A stretch of DNA of 64,000 bases from JAPOXK01 sp965220315 (GCA_965220315.1 CBDCPP010000001.1:930001-994000); one strand, 5' to 3'; numbered from the stretch's first letter, positions 35,307-43,995 are shown. Made by a program: numbers and translations. The notes: generated by a model from the letters alone, not told the origin.

Positions 35307-37133
35307 ATGCAGCTCCCCCATCGCGACAGCGTCTTTAAGGCTCGTGCGGTGGCTTTCCTCACACAAGGGCGGCACGCACTCGCGGTAATTGCGACCCGCC
35401 TCTGTGTTGCTTTGCGGTGGGCGCGTGTGGGAGCGCGGCGTTTTCGCCGTGACGCCGTATCCTCCGAGCCCGCAGCAGTAACCGATGAGCAAACTCAAGC
35501 AGGGAATGCAATATCTGCTACCCCCACCGCCCGCGTCGTCTCGCCCGAGGTGGTTCCGCCCGGTGTCGAATTGTTCCGCACCATCCAGATCGAACGCCAC
35601 GACGATATCGCCTCGATCCGCTCAAAACTCCATGCGGGCCCGGGTCGAACCATCGTTGCCCGCGTCGATCGGCGCAACGAGTCGTTACGCTCCCAGCTCG
35701 GCATGCGGCTTCTCCGTCGCCATGTCGACGCCACGCGTCTTCACCTTGTCCTGCAAACGCGCAACGGCCGCATCCACCAGCTCGCACGCAACGAAGGCCT
35801 CGTGGTTGTCGGTTCTATGCGAGGCCGTGAGATCAAGCACGGTCGCCTCATGCCGCGCTACCTGCGGCTGGGCTTCCTCGCGTTGCCACTGCCCTCTTCC
35901 GACCTGGTTTTCCGTCTCCTAACACTCGCTGCGCTTCCGGTTGTGGTGGTGGGCGCCGTTGCCTTCGGCCCTTCCGCTACGGTGCGCCTCGCGCCCGAAC
36001 TCGCGGCGGTTTCAGTCCCGCTTTTTGTGGAGGCGCGCGTACTTAGCGAGGGGGATGTTGCTGAGGAGGGCATTCTTCCGGCCGGCCGTGTGGAGGTGGA
36101 GATCATCGCAACGGACACCATCGTCACAACCGGCCAAGTGGCAGTTTCCGGTACCCGTGCGACTGGAACGCTACGCATCGAAAACCGAACCACGCTCCCT
36201 TTGGATGTACCTATCGGCACCGATGTCGGCGCGATCGGTGGTGTGCGCTTCCGTACCACCGAGCCGGTAACCGTTCCCGCAGGCTCCGGTTCGGTTGCTC
36301 TCACCGGCATCGAAGCGGAAAGCATTGGACTGGAGGGCAACGTGCCCGCTGGCGCAGTCAGTCTGCCCGGCCTTTTCCTGACAGGCCGGGCAGACGTGAG
36401 CAATCCGGATCCCACCACTGGCGGCGACGAGACTCGCATCCGCGGCCCCCACTCTCTGGATGTCGACCGTGTTCGCCGCCGCAGCGCGCACATCATTCGA
36501 GATCGTGCTCTCGAGGTGTTGGAGCGACAGGCTCACGGGCGCTTTGTTTTCCATCCCGATACATTGCGAGTCGAGGTACTGAGCGAGGAATTCCTGCCCC
36601 AACTCGGCCAGCCGGGCGATACCCTTGAGGTTACGACCGTCGCTGCCGTCTCCGTGATTGGCGTGCCGCTCGACGAGATCCGATCACGTGCGGCGCGCGA
36701 GATTCGCCGCACGCAAGGCTCTGGCTTCCAGGTGGTGACGGAATCGTTGGAGCCGGTAGCTATTGGCGAGGCCTCTGCCAACGAAACACTTGGCGCGATC
36801 AGCTTCGATATCATGCTGGAGGGTCACGTCGCATCCATCATCATTCCGGAGGCGGTAGAGCGCGCTGTGCGACTAGAACGCGTGAGTAGCGCTGAAGCCA
36901 AGCTCAATAACGCGCTGCGTCTTCGGGAGCCTGCCCGGATCGATGTGACGCCGAGCTTTATGCCGCTGATTTCTCCCTTCGACTTCCGTATCAAAGTCGA
37001 GGTGATCGACACATTGTCTTCCGTGCCTGAAGAGGAAATGGGCGAAAACGCCGGATCGGGCAGTGGCGGGAATGACATGCTACCTGGAGTAAGTGATCTG
37101 TTGGACAGTCCTTTCGAGGAGGCTGACGGTTAG
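35307..37133 (+). CDS. Baseplate-J/gp47-like domain membrane protein
   Basis: 608 residues; function unknown. After a variable N-terminus, residues about 95-190 form a small alpha/beta domain (IERHDDIASIRSKLHAG, RTIVARVDRRNESL, RLHLVLQTRN) that looks like a domain deciding between fixed choices. A single membrane helix follows (LAALPVVVVGAVAFGPSA). The extracellular part opens with VEIIATDTIVTTGQVAVSGTRATGTLRIENRT and the baseplate-J-like beta domain (DVPIGTDVGAIGGVRFRT, SVALTGIEAESIGLEGNVPAG). Such proteins recur between alaS and ruvX/mltG in Chloroflexota by recollection. ATG at 35307 is right after the alaS stop. The phage-baseplate label reflects the fold only. Confidence 0.75.
   Translation: MQLPHRDSVFKARAVAFLTQGRHALAVIATRLCVALRWARVGARRFRRDAVSSEPAAVTDEQTQAGNAISATPTARVVSPEVVPPGVELFRTIQIERHDDIASIRSKLHAGPGRTIVARVDRRNESLRSQLGMRLLRRHVDATRLHLVLQTRNGRIHQLARNEGLVVVGSMRGREIKHGRLMPRYLRLGFLALPLPSSDLVFRLLTLAALPVVVVGAVAFGPSATVRLAPELAAVSVPLFVEARVLSEGDVAEEGILPAGRVEVEIIATDTIVTTGQVAVSGTRATGTLRIENRTTLPLDVPIGTDVGAIGGVRFRTTEPVTVPAGSGSVALTGIEAESIGLEGNVPAGAVSLPGLFLTGRADVSNPDPTTGGDETRIRGPHSLDVDRVRRRSAHIIRDRALEVLERQAHGRFVFHPDTLRVEVLSEEFLPQLGQPGDTLEVTTVAAVSVIGVPLDEIRSRAAREIRRTQGSGFQVVTESLEPVAIGEASANETLGAISFDIMLEGHVASIIIPEAVERAVRLERVSSAEAKLNNALRLREPARIDVTPSFMPLISPFDFRIKVEVIDTLSSVPEEEMGENAGSGSGGNDMLPGVSDLLDSPFEEADG
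36361..36395. repeat. 13-bp perfect inverted repeat inside the baseplate-J-like gene
   Basis: GTCTGCCCGGCCT (36361-36373) pairs exactly with AGGCCGGGCAGAC (36383-36395) around a nine-base loop TTTCCTGAC. The stem is very GC rich. It encodes SLPGLFLTGRAD just after the baseplate-J-like domain, at a domain boundary. No T-run follows, so it is not a simple terminator. It could be a translation-pausing hairpin or the trace of a small insertion. Confidence 0.7.
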
Positions 37134-37650
37134 CGACCCGATCTCCGCTACACGCGTATCTGCACGTGTGCTCGCGATCGATCCTGGCGAGCGCTGGGTT
37201 GGCCTCGCCCTTTCCGACGCCGCCCGGCGTCTCGCGCTTCCTCTCACCACGATCGATCGGCGTGTTGAATCAGACGAAGGCGTCGCACGCATCCGACAGC
37301 TCTTACACCCGGACGGCGCGAGCTTGGCCCTGATCGGCGTTCCTCTTCGTCCGGATGGTGGTGAGGATGCCCAAGCCACGCGGTTCCGGCGCTATGGCGA
37401 GCGCCTTGCCGCCGCCCTGCACCTTCCGGCCGTTGCTGTCAGTGAGCGGTATTCCAACTCGATCGACGATCTATTGGTGGATGCACGCAGTGGCGCCCCC
37501 GTTGCGAAGCTACGGTCCCGGGATCACCAACGCCGTCGGCGCGCGCGCCACGCCGCCGCCGCCGCCGTGATCCTTCAGCGCTGGTTGGACAAACAGAGCC
37601 TTGATCCTGCTGCGGTGAGCGCGCGGCATCCGGCGCGAACGGAACACTGA
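37093..37650 (+). CDS. ruvX: RuvX/YqgF-family Holliday-junction-resolvase-like protein
   Basis: Putative RNase H-fold nuclease involved in 16S rRNA 5' maturation and possibly recombination. Up to 185 residues. Motifs are RVLAIDPGERWVGLALSD (catalytic Asp), LIGVPLRPDGGEDAQA and VAVSERYSN; the last Asp block is altered (DHQRRRRARHAAAAAVIL instead of the usual DexAAAxIL), so the catalytic site may be weakened. The GTG start at 37093 overlaps the upstream gene by 41 bases; GTG at 37168 is an alternative closer to the family's N-terminus. Neighbour mltG is four bases downstream; ruvX-mltG is a frequent pair. Confidence 0.85.
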   Translation: MICWTVLSRRLTVSDPISATRVSARVLAIDPGERWVGLALSDAARRLALPLTTIDRRVESDEGVARIRQLLHPDGASLALIGVPLRPDGGEDAQATRFRRYGERLAAALHLPAVAVSERYSNSIDDLLVDARSGAPVAKLRSRDHQRRRRARHAAAAAVILQRWLDKQSLDPAAVSARHPARTEH

Positions 37651-37654
37651 AACT

Positions 37655-38791
37655 GTGCGCGCGGCTTGGCTCCTGGGCATCGTGGTCGCGTCGGCGCTGA
37701 CGAGTGTCGCCATCTTCATCTCGCTGGGTGTCCCCGGCGATACATTCGGGGATGCTGCGCCCCCTCTGGACAGGGAATCACTCCCGCCGCGCAGCATCGC
37801 CACGATCGATGTGCAGGCGGGTGAATCTGCCAAGATCATTGGAGAGAAACTGGAGGAGGCAGGCGTTGTACGATCCTCCCGTCAGTTCGAGTCGCTTGCT
37901 GCATTGCTTGGATACGCTGACCAGCTCCAGAAAGGGACTTACGACTTCGAGCCGGGCCTCTCTGCACTCCAAGTACTGGAACGGATCTACGGCGGGGTTA
38001 CCTCTCCGCGCATTGTCACCATTCCTGAGGGACGGCGGCTGGAGGAGGTCGCCGAAATCCTCGCCGCGAACGGTGTCACCGGGGCCGCCGAGTTTCTCGC
38101 CGCACTGGAGGAGCCTGCGAACTGGAGTGGCACACTGGCTGATGACCGCCCGCGTGACGCTTCACTCGAAGGTTATCTTTTTCCAGCGACTTACACCTTT
38201 TCCCTCCGCGCGGCTGCCGACGAGGTTGTCCGCCAGATGCTTGAACGCCTCGACCAAGCGTTTTCGCCTGATCGCCTCTTCCAACTCAACAGGCAGGGGC
38301 GTAGCGTGCACGAGATCCTCACCCTTGCCTCGATCGTGGAGCGCGAGACTGTAATCGCTGAGGAACGAGCGGTTGTAGCATCAGTCTTCAGTAACCGTCT
38401 CGGCGAAGGTATTCGTCTGGAGTCCGATGCCACTGTGCAGTATGCGATCTCCGAAATACCTGGCAGTAGCGAGCGTTTCGGCTACTGGAAGGCGGATCTC
38501 ACTCTTGTCGACCTCGCTTTTCCCTCCTCTTACAACACATATTTCAGTGCGGGGCTCCCACCTGGACCGATAGCGAATCCTGGCGATGCTTCTATCGCTG
38601 CTGCTATCGACCCACCACCCAGCCCCTTTTTTTTCTTCGTTGCGCGTGGAGATGGTTCCCACGTCTTTGCCGAAACATTTGACGAGCATCTAAGGAATGC
38701 ACAGGAATTCCTTGGTTGGGGCGATCGGGTGCCGATAGTGGACGTGGGCGAAGAGGGGCCGGACGATGTAGGGGTCGAGCGCACGCCGTGA
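37655..38791 (+). CDS. mltG: Endolytic murein transglycosylase MltG (YceG)
   Basis: Cleaves nascent glycan strands and sets their length. 378 residues: N-terminal membrane helix (LLGIVVASALTSVAIFISL, about 6-24), LysM-like part with DVQAGESAKIIGEKL and VTIPEGRRLEEVAEIL, then the YceG catalytic domain. Catalytic Glu229 is in LASIVERET; LEGYLFPATYTF and PSSYNTYFSAGLPPGPIANP follow. GTG start. The stop overlaps the aroE GTG (GTGA). Cytoplasmic membrane, active site outside. Confidence 0.94.
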   Translation: MRAAWLLGIVVASALTSVAIFISLGVPGDTFGDAAPPLDRESLPPRSIATIDVQAGESAKIIGEKLEEAGVVRSSRQFESLAALLGYADQLQKGTYDFEPGLSALQVLERIYGGVTSPRIVTIPEGRRLEEVAEILAANGVTGAAEFLAALEEPANWSGTLADDRPRDASLEGYLFPATYTFSLRAAADEVVRQMLERLDQAFSPDRLFQLNRQGRSVHEILTLASIVERETVIAEERAVVASVFSNRLGEGIRLESDATVQYAISEIPGSSERFGYWKADLTLVDLAFPSSYNTYFSAGLPPGPIANPGDASIAAAIDPPPSPFFFFVARGDGSHVFAETFDEHLRNAQEFLGWGDRVPIVDVGEEGPDDVGVERTP

Positions 38792-39681
38792 GCGTCCGTG
38801 TCGGTCTGATAGGCCACCCTGTCATGCACAGCATCTCCCCGCGTTTCCAGCAAGCGGCTTTTGACGCACTTGGCATCGCCGCTCGCTATGAAGCTTGGGA
38901 CGTGCTTCCTCAGGATCTCCCTGCCACTATCAACGGCCTCCGTGCAGACGCCATCCTCGGCGCCAACGTAACGATCCCGCATAAGGGAAACGCTGCGCGC
39001 TTTGTCGACCGATTGCATCAGACTGCACGCTTTGTCGGCGCGATCAATACCATCGTCAGCGTCAATGGTGTGCTTGAGGGTTACAACAGCGATGTTGGTG
39101 GTTTCCAAGCGGCACTGGAAGGCGCTGGCATCGACCCGCAAGGTGCACATGTCTGTATCTGGGGCGCGGGTGGTGCCGCGCGAGCCGTCGCTTGGGCTCT
39201 CGTTTGGCGCGATGTCGGCGCGCTCACGATCATCAATCGCTCCCTCGCCCGCGCTGGGCGTCTGCGCCATGATCTTGCTGCCCATCCCGGGGATCTTCGT
39301 CTTCGCGCGTATGAGCGCGACGATGGGCGAACTAGCGAGGCGCTCCGTGCCTGTGACATTGTCGTCCACTGCACGCCGGTTGGTCTCAAGGGCAGCGATA
39401 CTACGAGCGAGTTCCCATTCGATACGGGGACTCTCCGTCCGGAGGCCATTGTGGTGGACCTAGTCGCCAATCCCATGGAGACGCCGCTCGTGCGAAGGGC
39501 GCGGGCTGCTGGGCACAAGGCCTTGGGTGGTTTGCCAATGCTCGTTCACCAAGGCGCGGCTTCCTTTGAGCTGTGGACGCGACGAGCCGCGCCATTGGCT
39601 GTGATGTTTACCGCGGCTGAAGCGGCGATGCGTGATCCAGCGTCCGCTGGGCAGCCGGAGCATCCGGAGCAGACGCCGTGA
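38788..39681 (+). CDS. aroE: Shikimate 5-dehydrogenase
   Basis: Reduces 3-dehydroshikimate to shikimate with NADPH. 297 residues. Substrate domain: IGHPVMHSISPRFQQAAF, NVTIPHKGNA (catalytic Lys) and GAINTIV; GYNSDVGGF carries the catalytic Asp. Cofactor domain: WGAGGAARAVAWAL (Gly-rich loop) and CTPVGLKG, then GLPMLVHQGAASFELWT. The GTG at 38788 overlaps the mltG stop and gives the standard start SVRVGLIGHP; a longer frame inside mltG is rejected. The stop overlaps the next GTG. First gene of the shikimate block with aroC and aroKB. Confidence 0.95.
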   Translation: MSVRVGLIGHPVMHSISPRFQQAAFDALGIAARYEAWDVLPQDLPATINGLRADAILGANVTIPHKGNAARFVDRLHQTARFVGAINTIVSVNGVLEGYNSDVGGFQAALEGAGIDPQGAHVCIWGAGGAARAVAWALVWRDVGALTIINRSLARAGRLRHDLAAHPGDLRLRAYERDDGRTSEALRACDIVVHCTPVGLKGSDTTSEFPFDTGTLRPEAIVVDLVANPMETPLVRRARAAGHKALGGLPMLVHQGAASFELWTRRAAPLAVMFTAAEAAMRDPASAGQPEHPEQTP

Positions 39682-40379
39682 CAAACGGGCTCCTTGTTGC
39701 TGCCATCCTGATCTTTCTTCTTTTCATCCTGATCGGTTTCGTGTTGTTCAAGGAAGTACGCACTCATCTATTCTGGCGCCGGCTCGTCGCCGAAGGCGAC
39801 TTCGAAGCGATTAACGGCATTCTCATAGGCGAAATCGATCGCTGGCGTACGCAACGGCCACCTAAAGGCATTAGCGCTGCGGTTTGGACTGGTGTCCAAG
39901 CTATGGAGCTACTCGCCGGTAGTAGCCAGTTTGTACACGTGAGCACCACCGCCGAAGCTGAGTTCCGCGTCGTCGACAGCAAGCGCGTCCAGGTCGCAAC
40001 TGCGTACGACACCGCTGTTTCCACAGTGAGTCAGTTGACCGAGATGCTGCTTTACGATGTGCCGAACTTACGGCCCGACTTCGTTCGTGTTGATGTTTTT
40101 ACCACCTTCCGCAATGAGGATGGCAGTGCCATGGCTCGGCCGATCCTCTCTTCCCTCGCCGACCGTATGCGGGTTGCTCCCATCGACTGGGATTCGGGCG
40201 ACTCCCACGCAATCGTCACTGCCTTCGACCTAGTTGTGCGTATCAGTGATTCGGGCGAGGCACTGCCCGTAGAACTTCCACCTATTCCTCCGGAGCTGGC
40301 AGCAACGCTGCCGGCGCCTGAGCTAGCTGAGCCCACTATGGCCGCTGCTGGCACTCCGCACCGCGTCAGCGGGTCCTAA
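39678..40379 (+). CDS. Membrane-anchored protein of unknown function in the aro operon
   Basis: 233 residues. N-terminal helix GLLVAAILIFLLFILIGFVLF (about 4-24), then a soluble alpha/beta part of about 180 residues (GISAAVWTGVQAMELLAG, LTEMLLYDVPNLRPDFVRVDVFT, VTAFDLVVRISDSGE) and a Pro/Ala-rich end. No catalytic motif is recognised. GTG overlaps the aroE stop (GTGA), and aroC starts 15 bases later, so it is translated as part of the shikimate operon. Why a membrane protein is embedded there is unclear. The large soluble domain lies on the cytoplasmic side if the N-terminus is out, or outside if in. Confidence 0.7.
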   Translation: MTNGLLVAAILIFLLFILIGFVLFKEVRTHLFWRRLVAEGDFEAINGILIGEIDRWRTQRPPKGISAAVWTGVQAMELLAGSSQFVHVSTTAEAEFRVVDSKRVQVATAYDTAVSTVSQLTEMLLYDVPNLRPDFVRVDVFTTFRNEDGSAMARPILSSLADRMRVAPIDWDSGDSHAIVTAFDLVVRISDSGEALPVELPPIPPELAATLPAPELAEPTMAAAGTPHRVSGS

Positions 40380-40394
40380 GGAAAGGAACAAGAC

Positions 40395-41600
40395 GTGGGG
40401 CGCTTTCGCTGGTTCACTGCAGGGGAGTCGCATGGTCCGGGGTTGACCGTGATCGTCGAAGGACTGCCCGCCGGCGTGCCCATGGACGAGGCTCGCTTGC
40501 GCGCCCAGCTTGCCCGCCGCCAGAAGGGCCACGGGCGCGGCGGCCGTATGCGGATCGAAAGCGACTATGCGCAGATCCGCGGAGGCGTCCGCCATGGCCG
40601 GACCATCGGCAGCCCGATCGCCCTTTGGATTGAGAACCGCGATCATGCCGCGGGTAAAGGTCCGGACGGTACCCCGTGGACTGAGACGATGGCGCTCGAC
40701 CCGCCGGCCCAGCCGCTCCCACGCGTCACGCGATTGCGCCCCGGCCATGCCGATCTCCCCGCCGCAGTGAAGTATGGCTTCGACGATGTGCGTGACTCAC
40801 TCGAGCGTGCGAGCGCGCGCGAGAGCGCCGCGCGTGTCGCAGCTGGCGCGGTCGCTCGTCGCTTTCTCGAAGAGTGCGGGTTGAGCTTCCACAGCCACGT
40901 CATCCAGATCGGCGGCGTCAGGGCCGAACCTTCCGATCCGATCGATTGGGCGGCAGTCGAGGAATCGCGCGTTCGCTGTGCCGATTCAGCCGCCGCTGCT
41001 CGCATGGTCGCCGCGATCGATGCTGCCAAGAGTGATGGCGACACCATCGGTGGCGTGGTTGAAGGACGTGTCACCCGCGTGCCCTATGGTCTCGGTAGCC
41101 ATGTCCACTGGGACCGCAAGTTAGACGGGCGCATTGCTCAGGCCCTTCTCAGCATGAACGCTTTTAAGGGTGTCGAGTTCGGTGCCGGTTTCCGCGGTGC
41201 TTCGCAGCGAGGATCTGCTGTACACGACGTGATCGCTCCCCGAAACGAGTGGGGCGACCGCCCTTGGCCCCATCTCACCAACAAACATGGAGGCGTTGAG
41301 GGTGGCATCACGACTGGCGAGGACGTGATCGTACGCGTCGCGATCAAGCCAATCGCGACTCTGGCCCACCCCCTCCCCTCCGCCGACCTCGATAGTGGTG
41401 CCCGTGTCGAAGCCCACTTCGAGCGCTCTGATGTCTGTGTTGTCCCCGCTGCCGGGGTCATTGTTGAGGCGATGCTTGCCCTCGTCCTTGCGGACGCGGT
41501 GCTGGAGAAGCACGGCGGCGATCACTTGGACGAAACGCGGCGCAACTTGCAGTCCTACCGCGCGACCATCGGTCCACGAGCGTCCGACGGGCCGGAGTAG
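40395..41600 (+). CDS. aroC: Chorismate synthase
   Basis: Last shikimate-pathway step: EPSP to chorismate with reduced FMN. 401 residues. GESHGPGLTVIVEGLPAG at residue 10, RRQKGHGRGGRM, ESDYAQIRGGVRHGRTIGSPI, RPGHADLPAAVKYGF and the invariant RESAARVAAGAVAR all present, with the flavin-linked NKHGGVEGGIT block near residue 295. The insert-length pattern is of the long (bifunctional-reductase-independent) form by general size. GTG start with AGGAAAGGAA upstream. Immediately precedes the aroK-aroB fusion. Confidence 0.96.
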   Translation: MGRFRWFTAGESHGPGLTVIVEGLPAGVPMDEARLRAQLARRQKGHGRGGRMRIESDYAQIRGGVRHGRTIGSPIALWIENRDHAAGKGPDGTPWTETMALDPPAQPLPRVTRLRPGHADLPAAVKYGFDDVRDSLERASARESAARVAAGAVARRFLEECGLSFHSHVIQIGGVRAEPSDPIDWAAVEESRVRCADSAAAARMVAAIDAAKSDGDTIGGVVEGRVTRVPYGLGSHVHWDRKLDGRIAQALLSMNAFKGVEFGAGFRGASQRGSAVHDVIAPRNEWGDRPWPHLTNKHGGVEGGITTGEDVIVRVAIKPIATLAHPLPSADLDSGARVEAHFERSDVCVVPAAGVIVEAMLALVLADAVLEKHGGDHLDETRRNLQSYRATIGPRASDGPE

Positions 41601-41611
41601 ACGGAAACGCC

Positions 41612-43333
41612 ATGGCGCTTGACTTGAAGCGCGTTGTTCTAATCGGTTTCAGCGGTAGCGGCAAATCAACGGTAGCGCGTGCGCTGGCCGACCGGCTGGG
41701 TATGGCGGTTATCGATACGGACACGCTCGTCGAAGCGCAGGATGGGCGTCCTATTTCACGCATCTTCGCCGACGATGGCGAGCCTAGGTTTCGTGCCCTC
41801 GAGCGTGCTGCGGTCCGTACCGCCGCGCGGGAGACCGGAGTGGTGATCGCGACCGGTGGCGGTGCATTCGGGGACGCTGAATCCCGGCGCCTTTTGGCTG
41901 AGGACGGCATCATCGTGCTGTTGGAGGCGCGGCCCGAGACGATCGCTACCCGAATCGCGACGCAAAGTCCCGACCCACGGCCGCTACTGGCTGGCGGGGA
42001 CGCCGAGGCGCTGCCCCGCATTCGCGCACTCAAGGGAGTGCGGCAACCGATCTATGCACTCGCCGACCTCACGGTGCACACCGATGCCCTCGACGTTGAT
42101 TCAGTGGTGGCGGAGGTCGCTGCTGCTCTCCAGCGACAGGCCCAGCGGATTCTTCGAGTGCCCGGACGCGTGGAGGCTATCGTCGAAGGCCCTGATGCGA
42201 CGGCCTCTGTCTCGCCTGACTTCGGAACCGATCTTGCCTGCGTCGTGTGTGCCGCCAGCGGTGATTACCCGGTCTATGTTGGTTGGGGCCTGATCGACAA
42301 ACTGCCTGCGAAGCTCGAGGCAGTGGGAGCTAGCGGCCGCTGCTTCGTTGTCGCTGACCAAGGGGTGGAGCGCTTCGTAGCAACCGCGCTGCGGGCACTT
42401 CGTACAGGAGGTCGCAGCGCTCAGCTTTTCACCATCCTTTCCGGCGAGCGCAGTAAGAGCCTCGATGGCCTCGCTGACATCTATGCATGGCTCGCTGCGG
42501 AGCGCGCCGAGCGTCGCGATGTCGTGATCGCGATCGGCGGCGGCGTCGTCACCGACTTGGCTGGGACTGCTGCGGCCACCTATCTCCGCGGCATGACTCT
42601 CGTCCACGTCCCTACCACGCTTCTTGCCATGGTAGATGCAGCGATCGGGGGCAAAGTCGCCGTCAACCTCCCCACGGGCAAGAACATGGTCGGTGCTTTC
42701 CACCAACCGAAAGCCGTTATTGCCGACCTCGCCGCGCTCGCGACTCTCCCTGTGCGTGAGCGCCGCGCCGGTTTCGCTGAAGTGATCAAGCATGCTTGGA
42801 TTCGTGATCCTGTCATGCTTGATGAGCTCGAGCGCGATGCGGAGATGTTGCTGACGTTTGGGGAGAGTGAAAACGAACACCGCCGCGCCGTTGAGCTGAT
42901 CGGGCGCAACATCGCTATTAAGGCCGGCGTTGTCTCCGCCGATGAGCGCGAATCGGAGCTACGGATGATCCTTAACTATGGACATACCATCGCTCATGCG
43001 CTGGAAGCAGTGACGGGCTACAGTCGCTTCTTGCATGGCGAAGCTTTGGGGATCGGCCTGCTGGGCGCCGCGCGGATCGCGGAGGAAGTGATGGGATTGG
43101 ATAGTGCGATCGTTGATCGACACCGTGCGGTTATTAAGCGCTACGGCTTGCCCCTGGCTGCTCCCGGTGTCGATGCTGGAGCGGTTCAGCAGGCCATCCG
43201 CAGTGATAAGAAAGTCAGCGCTGGATCCGTACGCTGGGTGCTTCTTGAAGAGCCGGGCCGTCCCGTTATCCGAGATGACGTGCCGTCCAAGTTGGTTGGG
43301 AAGGTAGTCGGCCAGTTGACGTCTGAGGATTGA
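41612..43333 (+). CDS. aroKB: Shikimate kinase / 3-dehydroquinate synthase fusion
   Basis: One 573-residue chain with two enzymes. Residues 1-170 are shikimate kinase: VVLIGFSGSGKSTVARAL (Walker A at 12-20), IDTDTLVEAQ, FRALERAAVR and ATGGGAF. Residues about 200-573 are dehydroquinate synthase: PVYVGWGLIDKL, GERSKSLD, VVIAIGGGVVTDLAGTAAATYLRGM (NAD), PTTLLAMVDAAIGGKVAVN, GKNMVGAFHQP, and the zinc-binding EVIKHAW, LNYGHTIAHALE and HGEALGIG. The kinase catalyses step 5 and the synthase step 2, so the fusion is not substrate-sequential. Same strand as aroC, 11 bases downstream. Such fusions are known in a few bacteria, so the linkage is probably genuine. Confidence 0.95.
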   Translation: MALDLKRVVLIGFSGSGKSTVARALADRLGMAVIDTDTLVEAQDGRPISRIFADDGEPRFRALERAAVRTAARETGVVIATGGGAFGDAESRRLLAEDGIIVLLEARPETIATRIATQSPDPRPLLAGGDAEALPRIRALKGVRQPIYALADLTVHTDALDVDSVVAEVAAALQRQAQRILRVPGRVEAIVEGPDATASVSPDFGTDLACVVCAASGDYPVYVGWGLIDKLPAKLEAVGASGRCFVVADQGVERFVATALRALRTGGRSAQLFTILSGERSKSLDGLADIYAWLAAERAERRDVVIAIGGGVVTDLAGTAAATYLRGMTLVHVPTTLLAMVDAAIGGKVAVNLPTGKNMVGAFHQPKAVIADLAALATLPVRERRAGFAEVIKHAWIRDPVMLDELERDAEMLLTFGESENEHRRAVELIGRNIAIKAGVVSADERESELRMILNYGHTIAHALEAVTGYSRFLHGEALGIGLLGAARIAEEVMGLDSAIVDRHRAVIKRYGLPLAAPGVDAGAVQQAIRSDKKVSAGSVRWVLLEEPGRPVIRDDVPSKLVGKVVGQLTSED

Positions 43334-43342
43334 GCGCGCCGC

Positions 43343-43660
43343 GTGTCGCAGGACGACGTAACACCTGAGATCGTCCGCCTTAATGCTCAGCTCCGTGGAC
43401 AGGTGCAGGGAGTTGGCTTCCGTGACTTCTGCACACGAGTCGCTCACTCTTTGAGCGGCCCGGCGGCTGCAGGTGTTACGGGCTACGCACGCAACCTTCC
43501 GAGTGGTACCGAGGTGGAAGTAGTGGCGGAAGCATCCCAAGACCAACTCGATCGTCTGTTGGAAAAGCTCCGCATCGGCCCGGCGGGGGCCCACGTCATC
43601 GCAGTTGAGTCGTCCTTTAGCGCTGCTACCCGCGAGTTCGACGGCTTCACCTGGCGCTAA
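43343..43660 (+). CDS. acyP: Acylphosphatase
   Basis: Hydrolyses acyl phosphates such as carbamoyl phosphate. 105 residues, slightly long for the family because of about 12 extra N-terminal residues. Signature LRGQVQGVGFRDFCTRVA carries the phosphate-binding Arg in GVGFR; GVTGYARNLPSGTEVEVVAE carries the usual GYARNL with catalytic Asn. GTG start, nine bases after the aroKB stop and so likely in the same transcript, with no obvious pathway link. The last gene of the plus-strand block; the G10 tract is 40 bases downstream. Confidence 0.9.
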   Translation: MSQDDVTPEIVRLNAQLRGQVQGVGFRDFCTRVAHSLSGPAAAGVTGYARNLPSGTEVEVVAEASQDQLDRLLEKLRIGPAGAHVIAVESSFSAATREFDGFTWR

Positions 43661-43699
43661 GAGTTCAGGCCGGCGCTAGCGAGTACTCTCGTTTCTCAA

Positions 43700-43709
43700 G
43701 GGGGGGGGG
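43700..43709. repeat. G10 homopolymer
   Basis: Ten consecutive G residues, unusual in the window, 40 bases past the acylphosphatase stop and 80 bases past the end of the small minus-strand gene. Not inside a recognised gene. Could vary in length by slippage or be a sequencing weakness. Confidence 0.85.
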
Positions 43710-43791
43710 TCGGGCAGGCCGCTGCTTGGTCGGCGGTCTGGGCTTCGACTTGCACTAGGCCCTGGATTTGTTGAGGTGCTGACTCGCGTCT

Positions 43792-43995
43792 TTACTTTGG
43801 TGGCTTGTCTTTGCGGCGGATGTCGCCTGCCCACACAGCAACTGTTCCCGGCACCACCATCGCTGAGGCGACGATTGATACCGTCTCGATGCCTGTCGAC
43901 GTGATGTTGGGCGAACCATGCGTATTCAGCGCAATGATCACTGCCGCCCACGACAGCCACACGAAGATCGTTGCCACCACTCGGCTCTTGTTCAT
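43792..43995 (-). CDS. Small two-helix membrane protein
   Basis: 67 residues with two hydrophobic segments (VVATIFVWLSWAAVIIAL and VSIVASAMVVPGTVAVWA) and a charged tail RRKDKPPK that suggests a cytoplasmic C-terminus. ATG at 43995 has GAGG eight bases upstream, which makes translation plausible. No family recognised. It lies in a lower-GC patch with a decayed gene upstream, so it may be a recent arrival or remnant. Confidence 0.5.
   Translation of the reverse strand: MNKSRVVATIFVWLSWAAVIIALNTHGSPNITSTGIETVSIVASAMVVPGTVAVWAGDIRRKDKPPK

Noticed and set aside
38530..39369. Antisense ORF of about 280 codons over mltG and aroE
   Set aside because: It overlaps two genes with complete catalytic motifs and shows no protein family signal.
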